Assembly (NCBI RefSeq): GCF_900102745.1
Contig: NZ_FMZF01000006.1
Location: 327,549-391,548, forward strand
Direction of reading: 5' to 3'
DNA from: Geodermatophilus telluris
GTDB taxonomy: Bacteria; Actinomycetota; Actinomycetes; Mycobacteriales; Geodermatophilaceae
DNA: 64,000 nt
Below, piece by piece: positions 8,921-16,974 of the stretch. Each line of letters starts with the position of its first letter. Position 1 is the stretch's first letter. Both the position numbers and the translations under genes were made by a program. The notes beneath the pieces were generated by a model. It was not told the DNA's origin, ran no database searches, and saw only the letters and a list, made by a program, of their open reading frames with translations.

Positions 8921-9394
8921 TCACCCGGGCCGGTCGCCCTCGCCGGCGTCCTCCCGGGTGGCGACGACGTGCACGGCGGCCTCCTCCGCGGAGGCCGCCG
9001 CCGAGTCGATCCCCGCGTCGAGGGCGTACAGCTCGGGCTCGACGTCCTCCCCCGCGTCCCCGCCGGCCGCGACGAGCCGGCCGGCCCGGACGTCGCCGAC
9101 CTCGTCGTCGCGCAGCTCCCCGTCGGTGTCCGACACGTCGCCGAGGCCGTCGCCGTCGTCGGTCCAGCGGAGGTCGGGGAGCTCGCGGGCCAGCCGCCCG
9201 TCGAGGCCCTCGCCGGTGGCCTCCTCCCGCTCCGTCGTCCCCCAGTCGTCGACCGCCCAGGCCCGCTCGGCCGGGGACCAGCCCACGTCCAGGACGTCGC
9301 GGACGCCGAGCTGCTCGAGGGTGTCCTCCGGCTCGAGGACCCCGGTGGCCTCCTCGGGGTCGGTTCCGTCCGTGCCGTACCGCCCTGGGTCCAC
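8921..9394 (-). CDS. DUF5709 domain protein
   Basis: The protein has 157 residues and is very acidic. It contains the conserved blocks EPEDTLEQLGVRDVLDVGWSP, WGTTEREEATGEGLDGRLA, DDEVGDVRAGRLVA and the C-terminal GIDSAAASAEEAAVHVV that define the actinobacterial DUF5709 family. Its function is not known. The GTG start has a GGAGGAG site 12 bases upstream. The family's distribution supports an actinobacterial, probably Geodermatophilaceae, host. Confidence 0.85.
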   Translation of the reverse strand: MDPGRYGTDGTDPEEATGVLEPEDTLEQLGVRDVLDVGWSPAERAWAVDDWGTTEREEATGEGLDGRLARELPDLRWTDDGDGLGDVSDTDGELRDDEVGDVRAGRLVAAGGDAGEDVEPELYALDAGIDSAAASAEEAAVHVVATREDAGEGDRPG

Positions 9395-9437
9395 GGCGTC
9401 CGCCCTCCTCCCGTGCGGCGGGTCCCGCGCCGACAGG

Positions 9438-12260
9438 CTAGGGAGCGGCGCGGCCCTCGTCTCGGGTCATCCGACCCGATCCCGCGGCGGGTGGTGGTCC
9501 GAGGGCGTCGCGGAGCGCCGCCCGGGTGGAGACCCCGAGCTTCGGGAACACGCGGTACAGGTGACCGGACACCGTGCGGGGCGAGAGGTGCAGCCGGGTC
9601 CCGATCTGCTTGTTGGACAGCCCCGACGCCGCGAGCGAGGCGATCTCGCGCTCCTGCGCGGTCAGCGTCGTCCAGCTGCGGTCCCGGACCGGCCGTCCGC
9701 CGTGCCCACCGGCGTGCAGCTCCTGCGCGGCGCGGGCCGCCCACGGCCGCGCACCGAGGTGCTCGAACGTCTCCAGGGCCGCGGTCAGCTCGACCCGGGC
9801 GGCGTGCGCGGCGCGGGTCCGGCGCAGGTGCTCGCCGTGGGAGAGCTGCACCCGGGCGCGCTCGAACGGGAAGCGGGCGGCTCCCGGGAGGGCCAGGGCC
9901 TCCCGGTGGAGGGCACCGGCCTCCTCCCCGGAGGCGGTGAGCGCCGCGGCACCCGCGGCGAGCAGCGCGAGGCGGGGGCTGCGGGAGACGACCGCCGTGC
10001 GCTGCACCGCGGCCACGTGCGCCGCGGCCTCCTCGGGGTGCCCGGAGCGCGCCGCGGCCTCGACCAGGTCCCGGGCCGTCCACAGGGCGACGGGGACGTG
10101 CCGCGCGAGCCGGCCCGGAGGGCTGATGGCGGCGCCGAGGCGCAGGGCCTCGTCGTAGTCGCCCCGGCCGAGCGCGGCCAGCGCCCGCGCCCGGCCGGCG
10201 AAGTGCTCGAGCATCGTCACCCCGCGGGGCGCGGCCCAGGCCACCATCTCGCCGGTCAGCGACCGGGTGGCCTCCTCGTCCCCGCGGGCGGCCGCGAGCA
10301 GGGCCAGGCAGTACAGGCCGGGCAGGGCGACGAGCCGGTACCCGAGCCGTTCGCCCCAGGCGACGCCCTCCTCCGCCGCGCGGGCGGCCTCGTCCCACCG
10401 CCCCTCGCGGTAGGCGTCGTGGCACAGCATCATCAGCGCGCTGACGGCGGAGGTCGCCGCGCCGCCGTCGCGCCCGTCCCGCACCACCCGCCAGAGCGCC
10501 CGCCGGCAGCCGGCGAGCCGGTCGACGTAGAAGGCGGCGATCGCCACCCGCACGATCCGGACGGGGTCGACCTCCTCGTCGACCGTGGCGACGAGCGCGT
10601 CCAGCCGCTCGAGGTCGGCCGGCGTGGCACCGGCCGGGTCGCCGTAGACCCGGCCCGACACCGCGAGCAGCGGGGGGACGCCGGGGCCGAGCCGGTCCAG
10701 GGCGCCCTCGAAGGCGCGCCACGGCTCCGGCCGGCCGCTGAAGTGGCACACCGCCATCAGCGTGTGCAGGGCCTCCTCCACCGGAGCCCCGCTCCGCCCG
10801 TGCGCGAGGGCACCGTCGATCCCCCGGACCAGCACCAGGTGCGCGGTGTCCACGTCGCCCTCACCGTTGAGCAGGTGGTGGGCGGCGGCCACCGCGGCGT
10901 GCAGCGACCCCTCGGTGCCCGGGTCCGCCCGCCGCGCCTCGCCCAGCAGGTCCGGGACGCTGTGCAGCCGACCCGCCACGTCGGCACCGACGTACGCGGC
11001 CTCGGCCAGCCGGCGGGCGCGGTCGGCACCGCGCGGGCTCAGGTCCGCGGCGCGCAGCAGCGCGCGGACGGCGCGGACGGCGTCGCCCTTGTGCACCGCG
11101 AGGTGCGCGGCGACCTCCAGCAGCGCCGCGGCCGGCTCGTCGGGGCCGACGACGGCCTCGGCCAGGTGCCACGCGCGCCGTTCGGGGTCCTCGGGGAGCA
11201 GGCCGGCCAGGACGGCGTGCGCGCGCCGCCGCTCCCCGCTGGTCGCCAGCTCCACGACCGCGGCGCCGGTGAGCGGGTGCCGGAAGGCGATCCGCCCGGC
11301 GTCCGGGTCCACGCGGACCACCCCGGCCCGCTCGGCCGGGGCCAGGCCGTCGAGCCAGCCGTCGCCGGACGAGGCCGCGCGCAGCGGACCGAGGTCCCCC
11401 GTCCCGTCGAGGGCGGCGAGCAGCAGCAGCCGGCGCGTGTCCGCCGGCAGCCCGCGGACCCGCTCGGCGAACAGCTCCTGCAGCGGCGCGCTCAGCGTCA
11501 GCGACCGGGGCAGCGGCTCGGCCGCCCGCCGCTGCCCCTCGGTCATCGTCAGCGGCAGCTCCAGCAGCGCCAGCGGGTTGCCCTGGGCGGCCGACACCAC
11601 CCGCCGGTGCACCGCCGGGGCCAGCCCGGGGAACCGGCTCCCCAGCAGGTCGGCGGCGGCCGCCGCGTCCAGCGGCGGCACCTCGTGCCGGGGCAGGCCG
11701 GCGCGCAGGAGGAACGACCCGGGATCGGTCCGGACCGCGCCCAGGAACCCGATGCCGCTGCCCTCGAGGCGGCGGGCGACGAACCCGAGCACCCGGGCGC
11801 TGGCGTGGTCGAGCCACTGCAGGTCGTCGACGGCGACCAGGACCGGGCCGTCCGCGGCGGCCGCCCGCAGGAGCGCGAGCGCGGCGGCCGAGACGACGAG
11901 CCGGCCGGCGTCGGGCCCGGAGCCCACGCCGAGGGCCACGGCCAGCGCGCGCCGGTGCAGGGCGGGGAGGCCGCCGAGCCGGTCGTGCAGCGGCAGCAGC
12001 AGCTGGTTGAGCCCCGCGAAGCTCACCTTCGCCTCGAACTGCACCCCGGAGGCCCGCAGCAGGCGCACCCCCGACGCGGCCGCCGTCCGGCACGCCTCCT
12101 GCAGCAGGACGCTCTTGCCCACCCCGGGGTCGCCGGTGAGCAGGAGCGCGCCGCCGGCGTCGGCCGGCCGGGTGAGGAAGGACCCGACGACGTCGAGGTC
12201 CGCCGTCCGGCCGACCAGGTCGGGCCCCGGCGCGCGGCTCCGGGGTCGGACGTCGTCCAT
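9438..12260 (-). CDS. Large ATP-binding LuxR-family regulator (LAL type)
   Basis: The protein has 940 residues. An N-terminal AAA/STAND ATPase has Walker A GDPGVGKS (about 43-50) and Walker B VLVAVDDLQWLD. It is followed by a long helical repeat region, and a C-terminal LuxR helix-turn-helix (LTAQEREIASLAASGLSNKQIGTRL...VSGHLYRVFPKLGV). LAL regulators switch transcription in response to a ligand bound at the ATPase/repeat region. It is divergent from the truncated dehalogenase-like gene; the pair may once have been regulator and target. Confidence 0.85.
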   Translation of the reverse strand: MDDVRPRSRAPGPDLVGRTADLDVVGSFLTRPADAGGALLLTGDPGVGKSVLLQEACRTAAASGVRLLRASGVQFEAKVSFAGLNQLLLPLHDRLGGLPALHRRALAVALGVGSGPDAGRLVVSAAALALLRAAAADGPVLVAVDDLQWLDHASARVLGFVARRLEGSGIGFLGAVRTDPGSFLLRAGLPRHEVPPLDAAAAADLLGSRFPGLAPAVHRRVVSAAQGNPLALLELPLTMTEGQRRAAEPLPRSLTLSAPLQELFAERVRGLPADTRRLLLLAALDGTGDLGPLRAASSGDGWLDGLAPAERAGVVRVDPDAGRIAFRHPLTGAAVVELATSGERRRAHAVLAGLLPEDPERRAWHLAEAVVGPDEPAAALLEVAAHLAVHKGDAVRAVRALLRAADLSPRGADRARRLAEAAYVGADVAGRLHSVPDLLGEARRADPGTEGSLHAAVAAAHHLLNGEGDVDTAHLVLVRGIDGALAHGRSGAPVEEALHTLMAVCHFSGRPEPWRAFEGALDRLGPGVPPLLAVSGRVYGDPAGATPADLERLDALVATVDEEVDPVRIVRVAIAAFYVDRLAGCRRALWRVVRDGRDGGAATSAVSALMMLCHDAYREGRWDEAARAAEEGVAWGERLGYRLVALPGLYCLALLAAARGDEEATRSLTGEMVAWAAPRGVTMLEHFAGRARALAALGRGDYDEALRLGAAISPPGRLARHVPVALWTARDLVEAAARSGHPEEAAAHVAAVQRTAVVSRSPRLALLAAGAAALTASGEEAGALHREALALPGAARFPFERARVQLSHGEHLRRTRAAHAARVELTAALETFEHLGARPWAARAAQELHAGGHGGRPVRDRSWTTLTAQEREIASLAASGLSNKQIGTRLHLSPRTVSGHLYRVFPKLGVSTRAALRDALGPPPAAGSGRMTRDEGRAAP

Positions 12261-12354
12261 CGGTTGTCCCCTCGGATGGGCTCGGCGGTCAGGTTCCCAC
12301 CGCGGACAGCGACCCGGCCAGCCCCCTCGGCCCCGTGCCGGTCATCTGACGCGT

Positions 12355-13128
12355 GCGCCCGGCCCGCGGTCCGGCGATCCTGCTGCCCTGCCGCTGCGGC
12401 TGTCCCACGTCCCCGTCGGGGAGGTCTCGCTCCGCGTCCGCGTGGGCGGTTCCGGCCCCCCGCTGCTGCTCCTGCACGGGTACCCGGAGACCCACCTGGC
12501 GTGGGCGCCGGTGGCCGGGGACCTGGCCGAGGACTCCACCGTGGTGGCCCCGGACCTCCGGGGCTACGGCGACAGCACCGCGCCACCCGCGACGCCCGGT
12601 CACGGGAACGCCGGCAAGCGCGCCATGGCCCGCGACTGCGTCGCCCTGATGGGCCTGCTCGGCTTCGACCGCTTCGACGTCGCCGGGCACGACCGGGGCG
12701 GCCGGGTCGCCTACCGGATGGCGCTGGACTCCCCCGCGGCGGTGCGCCGCCTGACCGTGCTCGACGTCGTCCCGACCGGGGAGGTCTGGGCCCGCGGCGA
12801 CGCCCGCTTCGCCCTCGCCTACTGGCACGGGGGGCTGCTCGCCCAGCCGCACCCCCTGCCGGAGCGGCTCATCGCGGCCGACCCCGAGTACTTCCTGTTC
12901 GACGCCGAGTTCGGCGGCGCGATCCGCGGCTTCCCGCCGGCGGCGGTGGCCGACTACGCCCGCTGCGCCCGCGACCCGGCGACCGTCGAGGCCGTGTGCG
13001 AGGACTACCGCGCCGGGGCCACCTGCGACCGCCGCGACGACGACGAGGACCGTGCCGCGGGCCGGCGGATCACCTGCCCGACGCAGGACCTGTGCGCCGG
13101 GCGGGGCGGCCCCTCCCGGGTCACTTGA
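12355..13128 (+). pseudogene. Truncated epoxide hydrolase / fluoroacetate dehalogenase-like gene
   Basis: The frame encodes LLLLHGYPETHLAWAPVA (oxyanion HGYP) and the nucleophile elbow VAGHDRGGRVAYRMALD, whose Asp is the nucleophile of haloacetate dehalogenases and epoxide hydrolases. It ends at CPTQDLCAGRGGPSRVT, where the family continues for about 70 more residues that include the catalytic His. There is also no in-frame ATG or GTG before the conserved start; the first GTG (12442) is inside the first strand. Both ends look damaged, so I call it a decaying gene. An alternative is a sequencing frameshift near 13085. Confidence 0.6.
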
Positions 13129-13229
13129 CCGTTGCCGCTCCCCCCGGCCCGCGACGAGCGTCTCGCGCACCCCGGGCGGCCGGCCACGACGGCGCCCCGC
13201 CCGGTCCGCACCCCACGGAGGAGACCACC

Positions 13230-13967
13230 ATGACCGAGGCACCGTCCGCGTCCCGCCCCACCGTCGCCCTCGTCCACGGCGCCTTCGCCGACAGCTCCGG
13301 GTGGAACGACGTCGTCGCCCGGCTGCTCGCCGCCGGGGTGACCGTCGAGGCCGTCCCCAACCCCCTGCGCGGCATCACCCTCGACGCGGCGTACGTCGCC
13401 AGCGCGCTCGCGCAGATCCCCGGACCGGTGCTGGCCGTGGGCCACTCCTACGGGGGCGCCGTCATCACCAACGCCGCGCCCCGCGCCGGCAACGTCGTCG
13501 GGCTGGTGTACGTCGCCGCGTTCGCCCCGGACGAGGGCGAGGTCCTGCAGGACATCGAGGCCGACTCGAAGGACAGCGTGCTGAACTCGGTCCTCGTCCC
13601 CCGGCGCTACCCGACGGGCAACGGCGAGGACAGCGAGGTGGAGTTCTCCATCGACCCGGAGCACTTCCACGACGCCTTCGCCGCCGACGTCAGCGAGGAG
13701 ACCGCCCGGGTGATGGCGGCGACGCAGCGCCCGGTCTCCGCCCTGGCCTTCAGCGAGAAGAACGGGACGCCGGGCTGGCGGAGCCTGCCGTCGTGGGCCG
13801 TGGTGGCCACCGGCGACAAGGCCGCCGGGACCGACGTCGTCCGGCGGATGGCCGAGCGGGCCGGGGCGACCGTGACCGAGGCCGAGGCGTCCCACGTGGT
13901 CATGGTGTCGCGACCGGACGTCGTGGCCGACGTCGTCCAGCAGGCGCTGGCCGCGGTCTCCGGGTGA
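13230..13967 (+). CDS. Alpha/beta hydrolase (AB-hydrolase-6 type)
   Basis: The protein has 245 residues. It has VALVHGAFADSSGW at 12-25 (oxyanion region), nucleophile GHSYGG (about 71-76) and the late histidine EASHVVMVSRPD. This is the compact EstC/salicylate-esterase-like group, often annotated as a generic hydrolase, with no lid insertion of note. The ATG follows GGAGGAG. The substrate is not predictable. It faces the MFS gene tail to tail. Confidence 0.8.
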   Translation: MTEAPSASRPTVALVHGAFADSSGWNDVVARLLAAGVTVEAVPNPLRGITLDAAYVASALAQIPGPVLAVGHSYGGAVITNAAPRAGNVVGLVYVAAFAPDEGEVLQDIEADSKDSVLNSVLVPRRYPTGNGEDSEVEFSIDPEHFHDAFAADVSEETARVMAATQRPVSALAFSEKNGTPGWRSLPSWAVVATGDKAAGTDVVRRMAERAGATVTEAEASHVVMVSRPDVVADVVQQALAAVSG

Positions 13968-13997
13968 CGGTGGGCCGACCCCGGCCCGGCGCCCGGG

Positions 13998-15230
13998 TCA
14001 GTCCGCGGCGGGCGCCGCCGGGACGGCGCGGGCGGCGCCGCGCCGGGGCAGGGTGGCCGACGCGAGGGCGGCGGCGAGCGCCGCGCCGGCGGCGACCAGG
14101 AACGCCACCGTGAAACTGCCGGTGCGCTCGGCGATCCAGCCGCCCAGCTGCGGGCCGACCAGCTGGGCCAGCCCGAAGACGAGGGTGACCGCGCCGAAGG
14201 CCGCCGCGAACCGGCGCGGGTCGAGGCTGTCGGCGAGGTGGGCGGCGAGCACGGCCGGCGCCCCGGACAGCGCGAGGCCGAAGACCACCGCCGACAGCAC
14301 CGCCCACGGCTCGGCGCCGACCGGCACCAGGAGGACGGCGCCGGTCATGCCGACGTAGGTCCAGGTCATCGCCGCCCGCCGGCCCACGCTGTCCGACCAG
14401 CGGCCCACCAGCACCCCGCCGGCGACGATGCACACGCCGACCAGCGCGAACACCGCCGAGGCGTGGCCGGCGGCGAAGCCGGCGTCGTGCTGGTAGGCGG
14501 TGACGAGGAACGTCATGTAGACGGCGATCGCCAGGCCGTACCCGCCGTAGGAGAGCATCGAGCCGACCCAGCCCGGCACCGCGCGCAGCGCCGAGATCCG
14601 GACCCGCCCGGCGACGGGGGTCGGCGGCGGCCGCAGCCACCGCAGCGCCGCGAGCGCCACCAGCGCGGCCAGCACCGCCTCGATGCCCCACACCGCGCGC
14701 CACTCGCTGGGTCCGGCGACGGCGTGCACCAGCGCGGTCAGCGCGCTGCTCGCCACCACGCCCACCCCGACGCCGCTGCCGGTGATCCCGATGGCCAGGC
14801 CGCGGCGGGAGGCGGGCACCGCGGCCCCCGCGATGCCGGGGGCCGGCACCCAGATGAGGGCCCCGCCGAAGCCGGCCAGCACCATGCCCGCCACGAGCAC
14901 CGGCACCGACGGCGCCAGCGCGAGCACCGCCACCCCCGCCGTGGAGCACAGGAGGCCCGCCCGCACCGAGGTCGCCGGCGCGAGCCGCTCCGCGGTGAGG
15001 CTGACCACCAGCGTCCCGGCCAGGTACGCGGTGAGGTTCAGCGTGCCGAGCAGCCCGGCCACGGCGTAGGAGTGCACCAGGTCGGCGTTCACCGCGGGCA
15101 GCAGCAGCGCGTAGCCGAAGCGCCCGAACCCCTGCGCCACGGCGGCGGACAGCACCAGGAGCGGGATGAGGACCCGGGGCCCGGCCGGCGGGCGCCCCTC
15201 CCCCGGCCTGCGGGCACGGAGGGGACGCAC
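13998..15230 (-). CDS. MFS transporter, YbfB/YjiJ-like
   Basis: The protein has 410 residues with twelve hydrophobic segments. It starts RVLIPLLVLSAAVAQGFGRFGYALLLPAV, a signature of the YbfB/YjiJ MFS group, with GRFGYALLLP in the first membrane helix. The motif between helices 8 and 9 reads LVGRWSDSVGRRAA. Its substrate is unknown. It is divergent from the SnoaL-like gene across 130 bases. The start is a GTG at 15230. Confidence 0.8.
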   Translation of the reverse strand: MRPLRARRPGEGRPPAGPRVLIPLLVLSAAVAQGFGRFGYALLLPAVNADLVHSYAVAGLLGTLNLTAYLAGTLVVSLTAERLAPATSVRAGLLCSTAGVAVLALAPSVPVLVAGMVLAGFGGALIWVPAPGIAGAAVPASRRGLAIGITGSGVGVGVVASSALTALVHAVAGPSEWRAVWGIEAVLAALVALAALRWLRPPPTPVAGRVRISALRAVPGWVGSMLSYGGYGLAIAVYMTFLVTAYQHDAGFAAGHASAVFALVGVCIVAGGVLVGRWSDSVGRRAAMTWTYVGMTGAVLLVPVGAEPWAVLSAVVFGLALSGAPAVLAAHLADSLDPRRFAAAFGAVTLVFGLAQLVGPQLGGWIAERTGSFTVAFLVAAGAALAAALASATLPRRGAARAVPAAPAAD

Positions 15231-15363
15231 CGGCGCAGCCTAGGCCGCCGGGACGGGGACCGGGCACCGGACGGGGTCGCCGGGACCGGAGGACCCTGGC
15301 GCGCCGCGGGTGCGTGCGGAGCATCGGCAGCGCCCCCGGAGGAACTCGTGGAGGGAGCCCGCC

Positions 15364-15825
15364 ATGACGCAGACGACCGGCTCGACGGTGTCGAGGGACC
15401 GGGCGCGCGAGGCGATGCTGCGCGTCGTCGCCCTGTGGGAGCAGGGCGACCTGTCCGCCGTGGACGAGGTCTTCGCCGACGGCCTCGTCTACCACGGTCC
15501 CCCGTTCCCCGACATGGACCGGGGCGGGCTGCGGGACTTCGTCGCCGCGTTCCGCACCGCCTTCACCGGGATCCACGTCCAGGTGCACGAGGACCTCGTC
15601 GACGGGACCACCTCCGTGCACCGCTGGACGGCGGAGGCCGTGTTCTCCGGGACGACGACGCTGCTGCCGGGGGTGGAGCCGACCGGCAACCGCACGACCG
15701 CCGGCGGCGCCCACCTCCTGCACTGGTCCGGGGACCGGGTGTCGGAGGCCTGGCACGTCGGCGACTGGCTCGGCTGGCTGACGGGGGCCGGGGTGCTGCC
15801 CGCGCTGCCGGGCCCGGGCGCCTGA
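15364..15825 (+). CDS. SnoaL-like / NTF2-like polyketide cyclase-family protein
   Basis: The protein has 153 residues and shows the alpha+beta NTF2 cone pattern: an N-terminal helix, LWEQGDLSAVDEVFADGLVYHG, then FRTAFTGIHVQVHEDLVDG and alternating strands ending SEAWHVGDWLGWL. This is the 'ester cyclase' subgroup of SnoaL-like proteins, mostly of unknown reaction. The ATG at 15364 follows a GGAGGGAG site, favouring it over an upstream ATG in frame. Confidence 0.75.
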   Translation: MTQTTGSTVSRDRAREAMLRVVALWEQGDLSAVDEVFADGLVYHGPPFPDMDRGGLRDFVAAFRTAFTGIHVQVHEDLVDGTTSVHRWTAEAVFSGTTTLLPGVEPTGNRTTAGGAHLLHWSGDRVSEAWHVGDWLGWLTGAGVLPALPGPGA

Positions 15826-15893
15826 GGACCCCGGACCCGGCGCGGGGCCCGCGCGGCACGGCCGAGGTGCCGGGCCCGGCGGCGGTCCGCCGG

Positions 15894-15899
15894 TAGCCT
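15894..15899 (+). promoter_or_regulatory. Possible -10 element of the transglycosylase gene
   Basis: TAGCCT fits the actinobacterial TANNNT -10 and lies 37 bases upstream of the ATG, with GGGAGG in between. No clear -35 is seen. Confidence 0.35.
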
Positions 15900-15936
15900 G
15901 GGGGTCCGGTCAGGAGGTCACGGGAGGACGCACCGC

Positions 15937-16962
15937 ATGCCCGTCGCGCCGAGGCGGCGCCGCCCGCCCGACGACCTCCCGGCAGGGCAGCGGTGGACCG
16001 ACCGGGTGCCCGCCGGCCCCCCGGCCGCCGACGACCGGTTCCCGCCGCACGACGGCCCGCTCGCCGCGCCCCCGCCGCCGGACCCGTGGGCCGCACCGCC
16101 GCCGCGGTCCCGGCCGGAGCCGCCGGCGGAGCCCACCGGTCCGCGACGCGGCCGGAGCCGCCGGCTGCGCCGCCGCGCCGTCCGCGTCCTGCTGGCCGCG
16201 TTCGTGCTGCAGGCGCTCGTCCTGGTGTCGCTGCGCTGGGTCGACCCGCCGACGACGGCGTTCATGCTGGCCGACGAGCAGGGCGCGGTGCAGCAGTCGG
16301 TGCCGGTGGAGCACGTGTCCCGGTGGTTCCTGGCCGCCGTCATCGCGCACGAGGACCAGGCGCTGCCCTACCGCGACGGCGCGTTCACCTGGGACGAGCT
16401 GTCCGGCCGCGCCGAGGCGCACCTGCGCGGCGAGGAGGACCCGTCCGGGTCGACCATCCCGCAGCAGGTGGCCAAGAACCTGTTCCTCACCCCGAGCATG
16501 AGCGTGTGGCGCAAGGCGGTCGAGGCGGGCCTGGCCGCGGAGCTGTCCCTGGTGCTCGACGACCGGCGGGTGCTCGAGCTCTACGTCAACTCCGCCCAGC
16601 TCGGCCCGCACGTCTACGGCATCTGCGCGGCCAGCTGGTACTGGTTCGACACCCCGCCGTCGACGCTGTCGGCCGACGAGGCGGTGCAGCTCGTCGGGCT
16701 GCTGCCCTCCCCGGGGCACGTCCAGCGGGCGCCCGGCGGCGGCCTGGACTTCGACGTCGCCGACGGCCTCGGCTGGCTGTCGCGCTCGCACGTGCTCAAC
16801 GCCCAGGCCCGGGTGCCACGGCACCTCGCGGAGCGGGGCTTCCAGCCGGTCGAGGACGCCGGGGTCGAGGGGCTGGCCCAGGACCAGCCGGACACCGACG
16901 ACGACTGCTCGGAGCGGCCGGAGGAGGTCGCCGAGCTGATCGCCGCGGAGGGCACCGGGTAG
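15937..16962 (+). CDS. mtgA: Monofunctional peptidoglycan transglycosylase (GT51)
   Basis: The protein has 341 residues. It has a Pro/Arg-rich cytoplasmic tail (1-75), one membrane helix (VRVLLAAFVLQALVLVSLRWV, about 85-105), then a GT51 domain. The domain has the catalytic glutamate in AHEDQALPYRDGAFTW, the STIPQQVAKNLFL motif, and RRVLELYVNSAQLG. It polymerises lipid II glycan chains at the outer face of the membrane. No transpeptidase domain follows, as in MtgA. The C-terminus is acidic. It is convergent with the acyl-CoA ligase gene. Confidence 0.8.
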   Translation: MPVAPRRRRPPDDLPAGQRWTDRVPAGPPAADDRFPPHDGPLAAPPPPDPWAAPPPRSRPEPPAEPTGPRRGRSRRLRRRAVRVLLAAFVLQALVLVSLRWVDPPTTAFMLADEQGAVQQSVPVEHVSRWFLAAVIAHEDQALPYRDGAFTWDELSGRAEAHLRGEEDPSGSTIPQQVAKNLFLTPSMSVWRKAVEAGLAAELSLVLDDRRVLELYVNSAQLGPHVYGICAASWYWFDTPPSTLSADEAVQLVGLLPSPGHVQRAPGGGLDFDVADGLGWLSRSHVLNAQARVPRHLAERGFQPVEDAGVEGLAQDQPDTDDDCSERPEEVAELIAAEGTG

Positions 16963-16974
16963 CCGCTCCCCCGC

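Noticed and set aside
8958..12300. A very long open frame on the plus strand opposite the LuxR-type regulator
   Set aside because: It is a GC-rich shadow with long Arg, Pro and Gly runs and no recognisable domain. The regulator on the minus strand has clear ATPase and HTH motifs.
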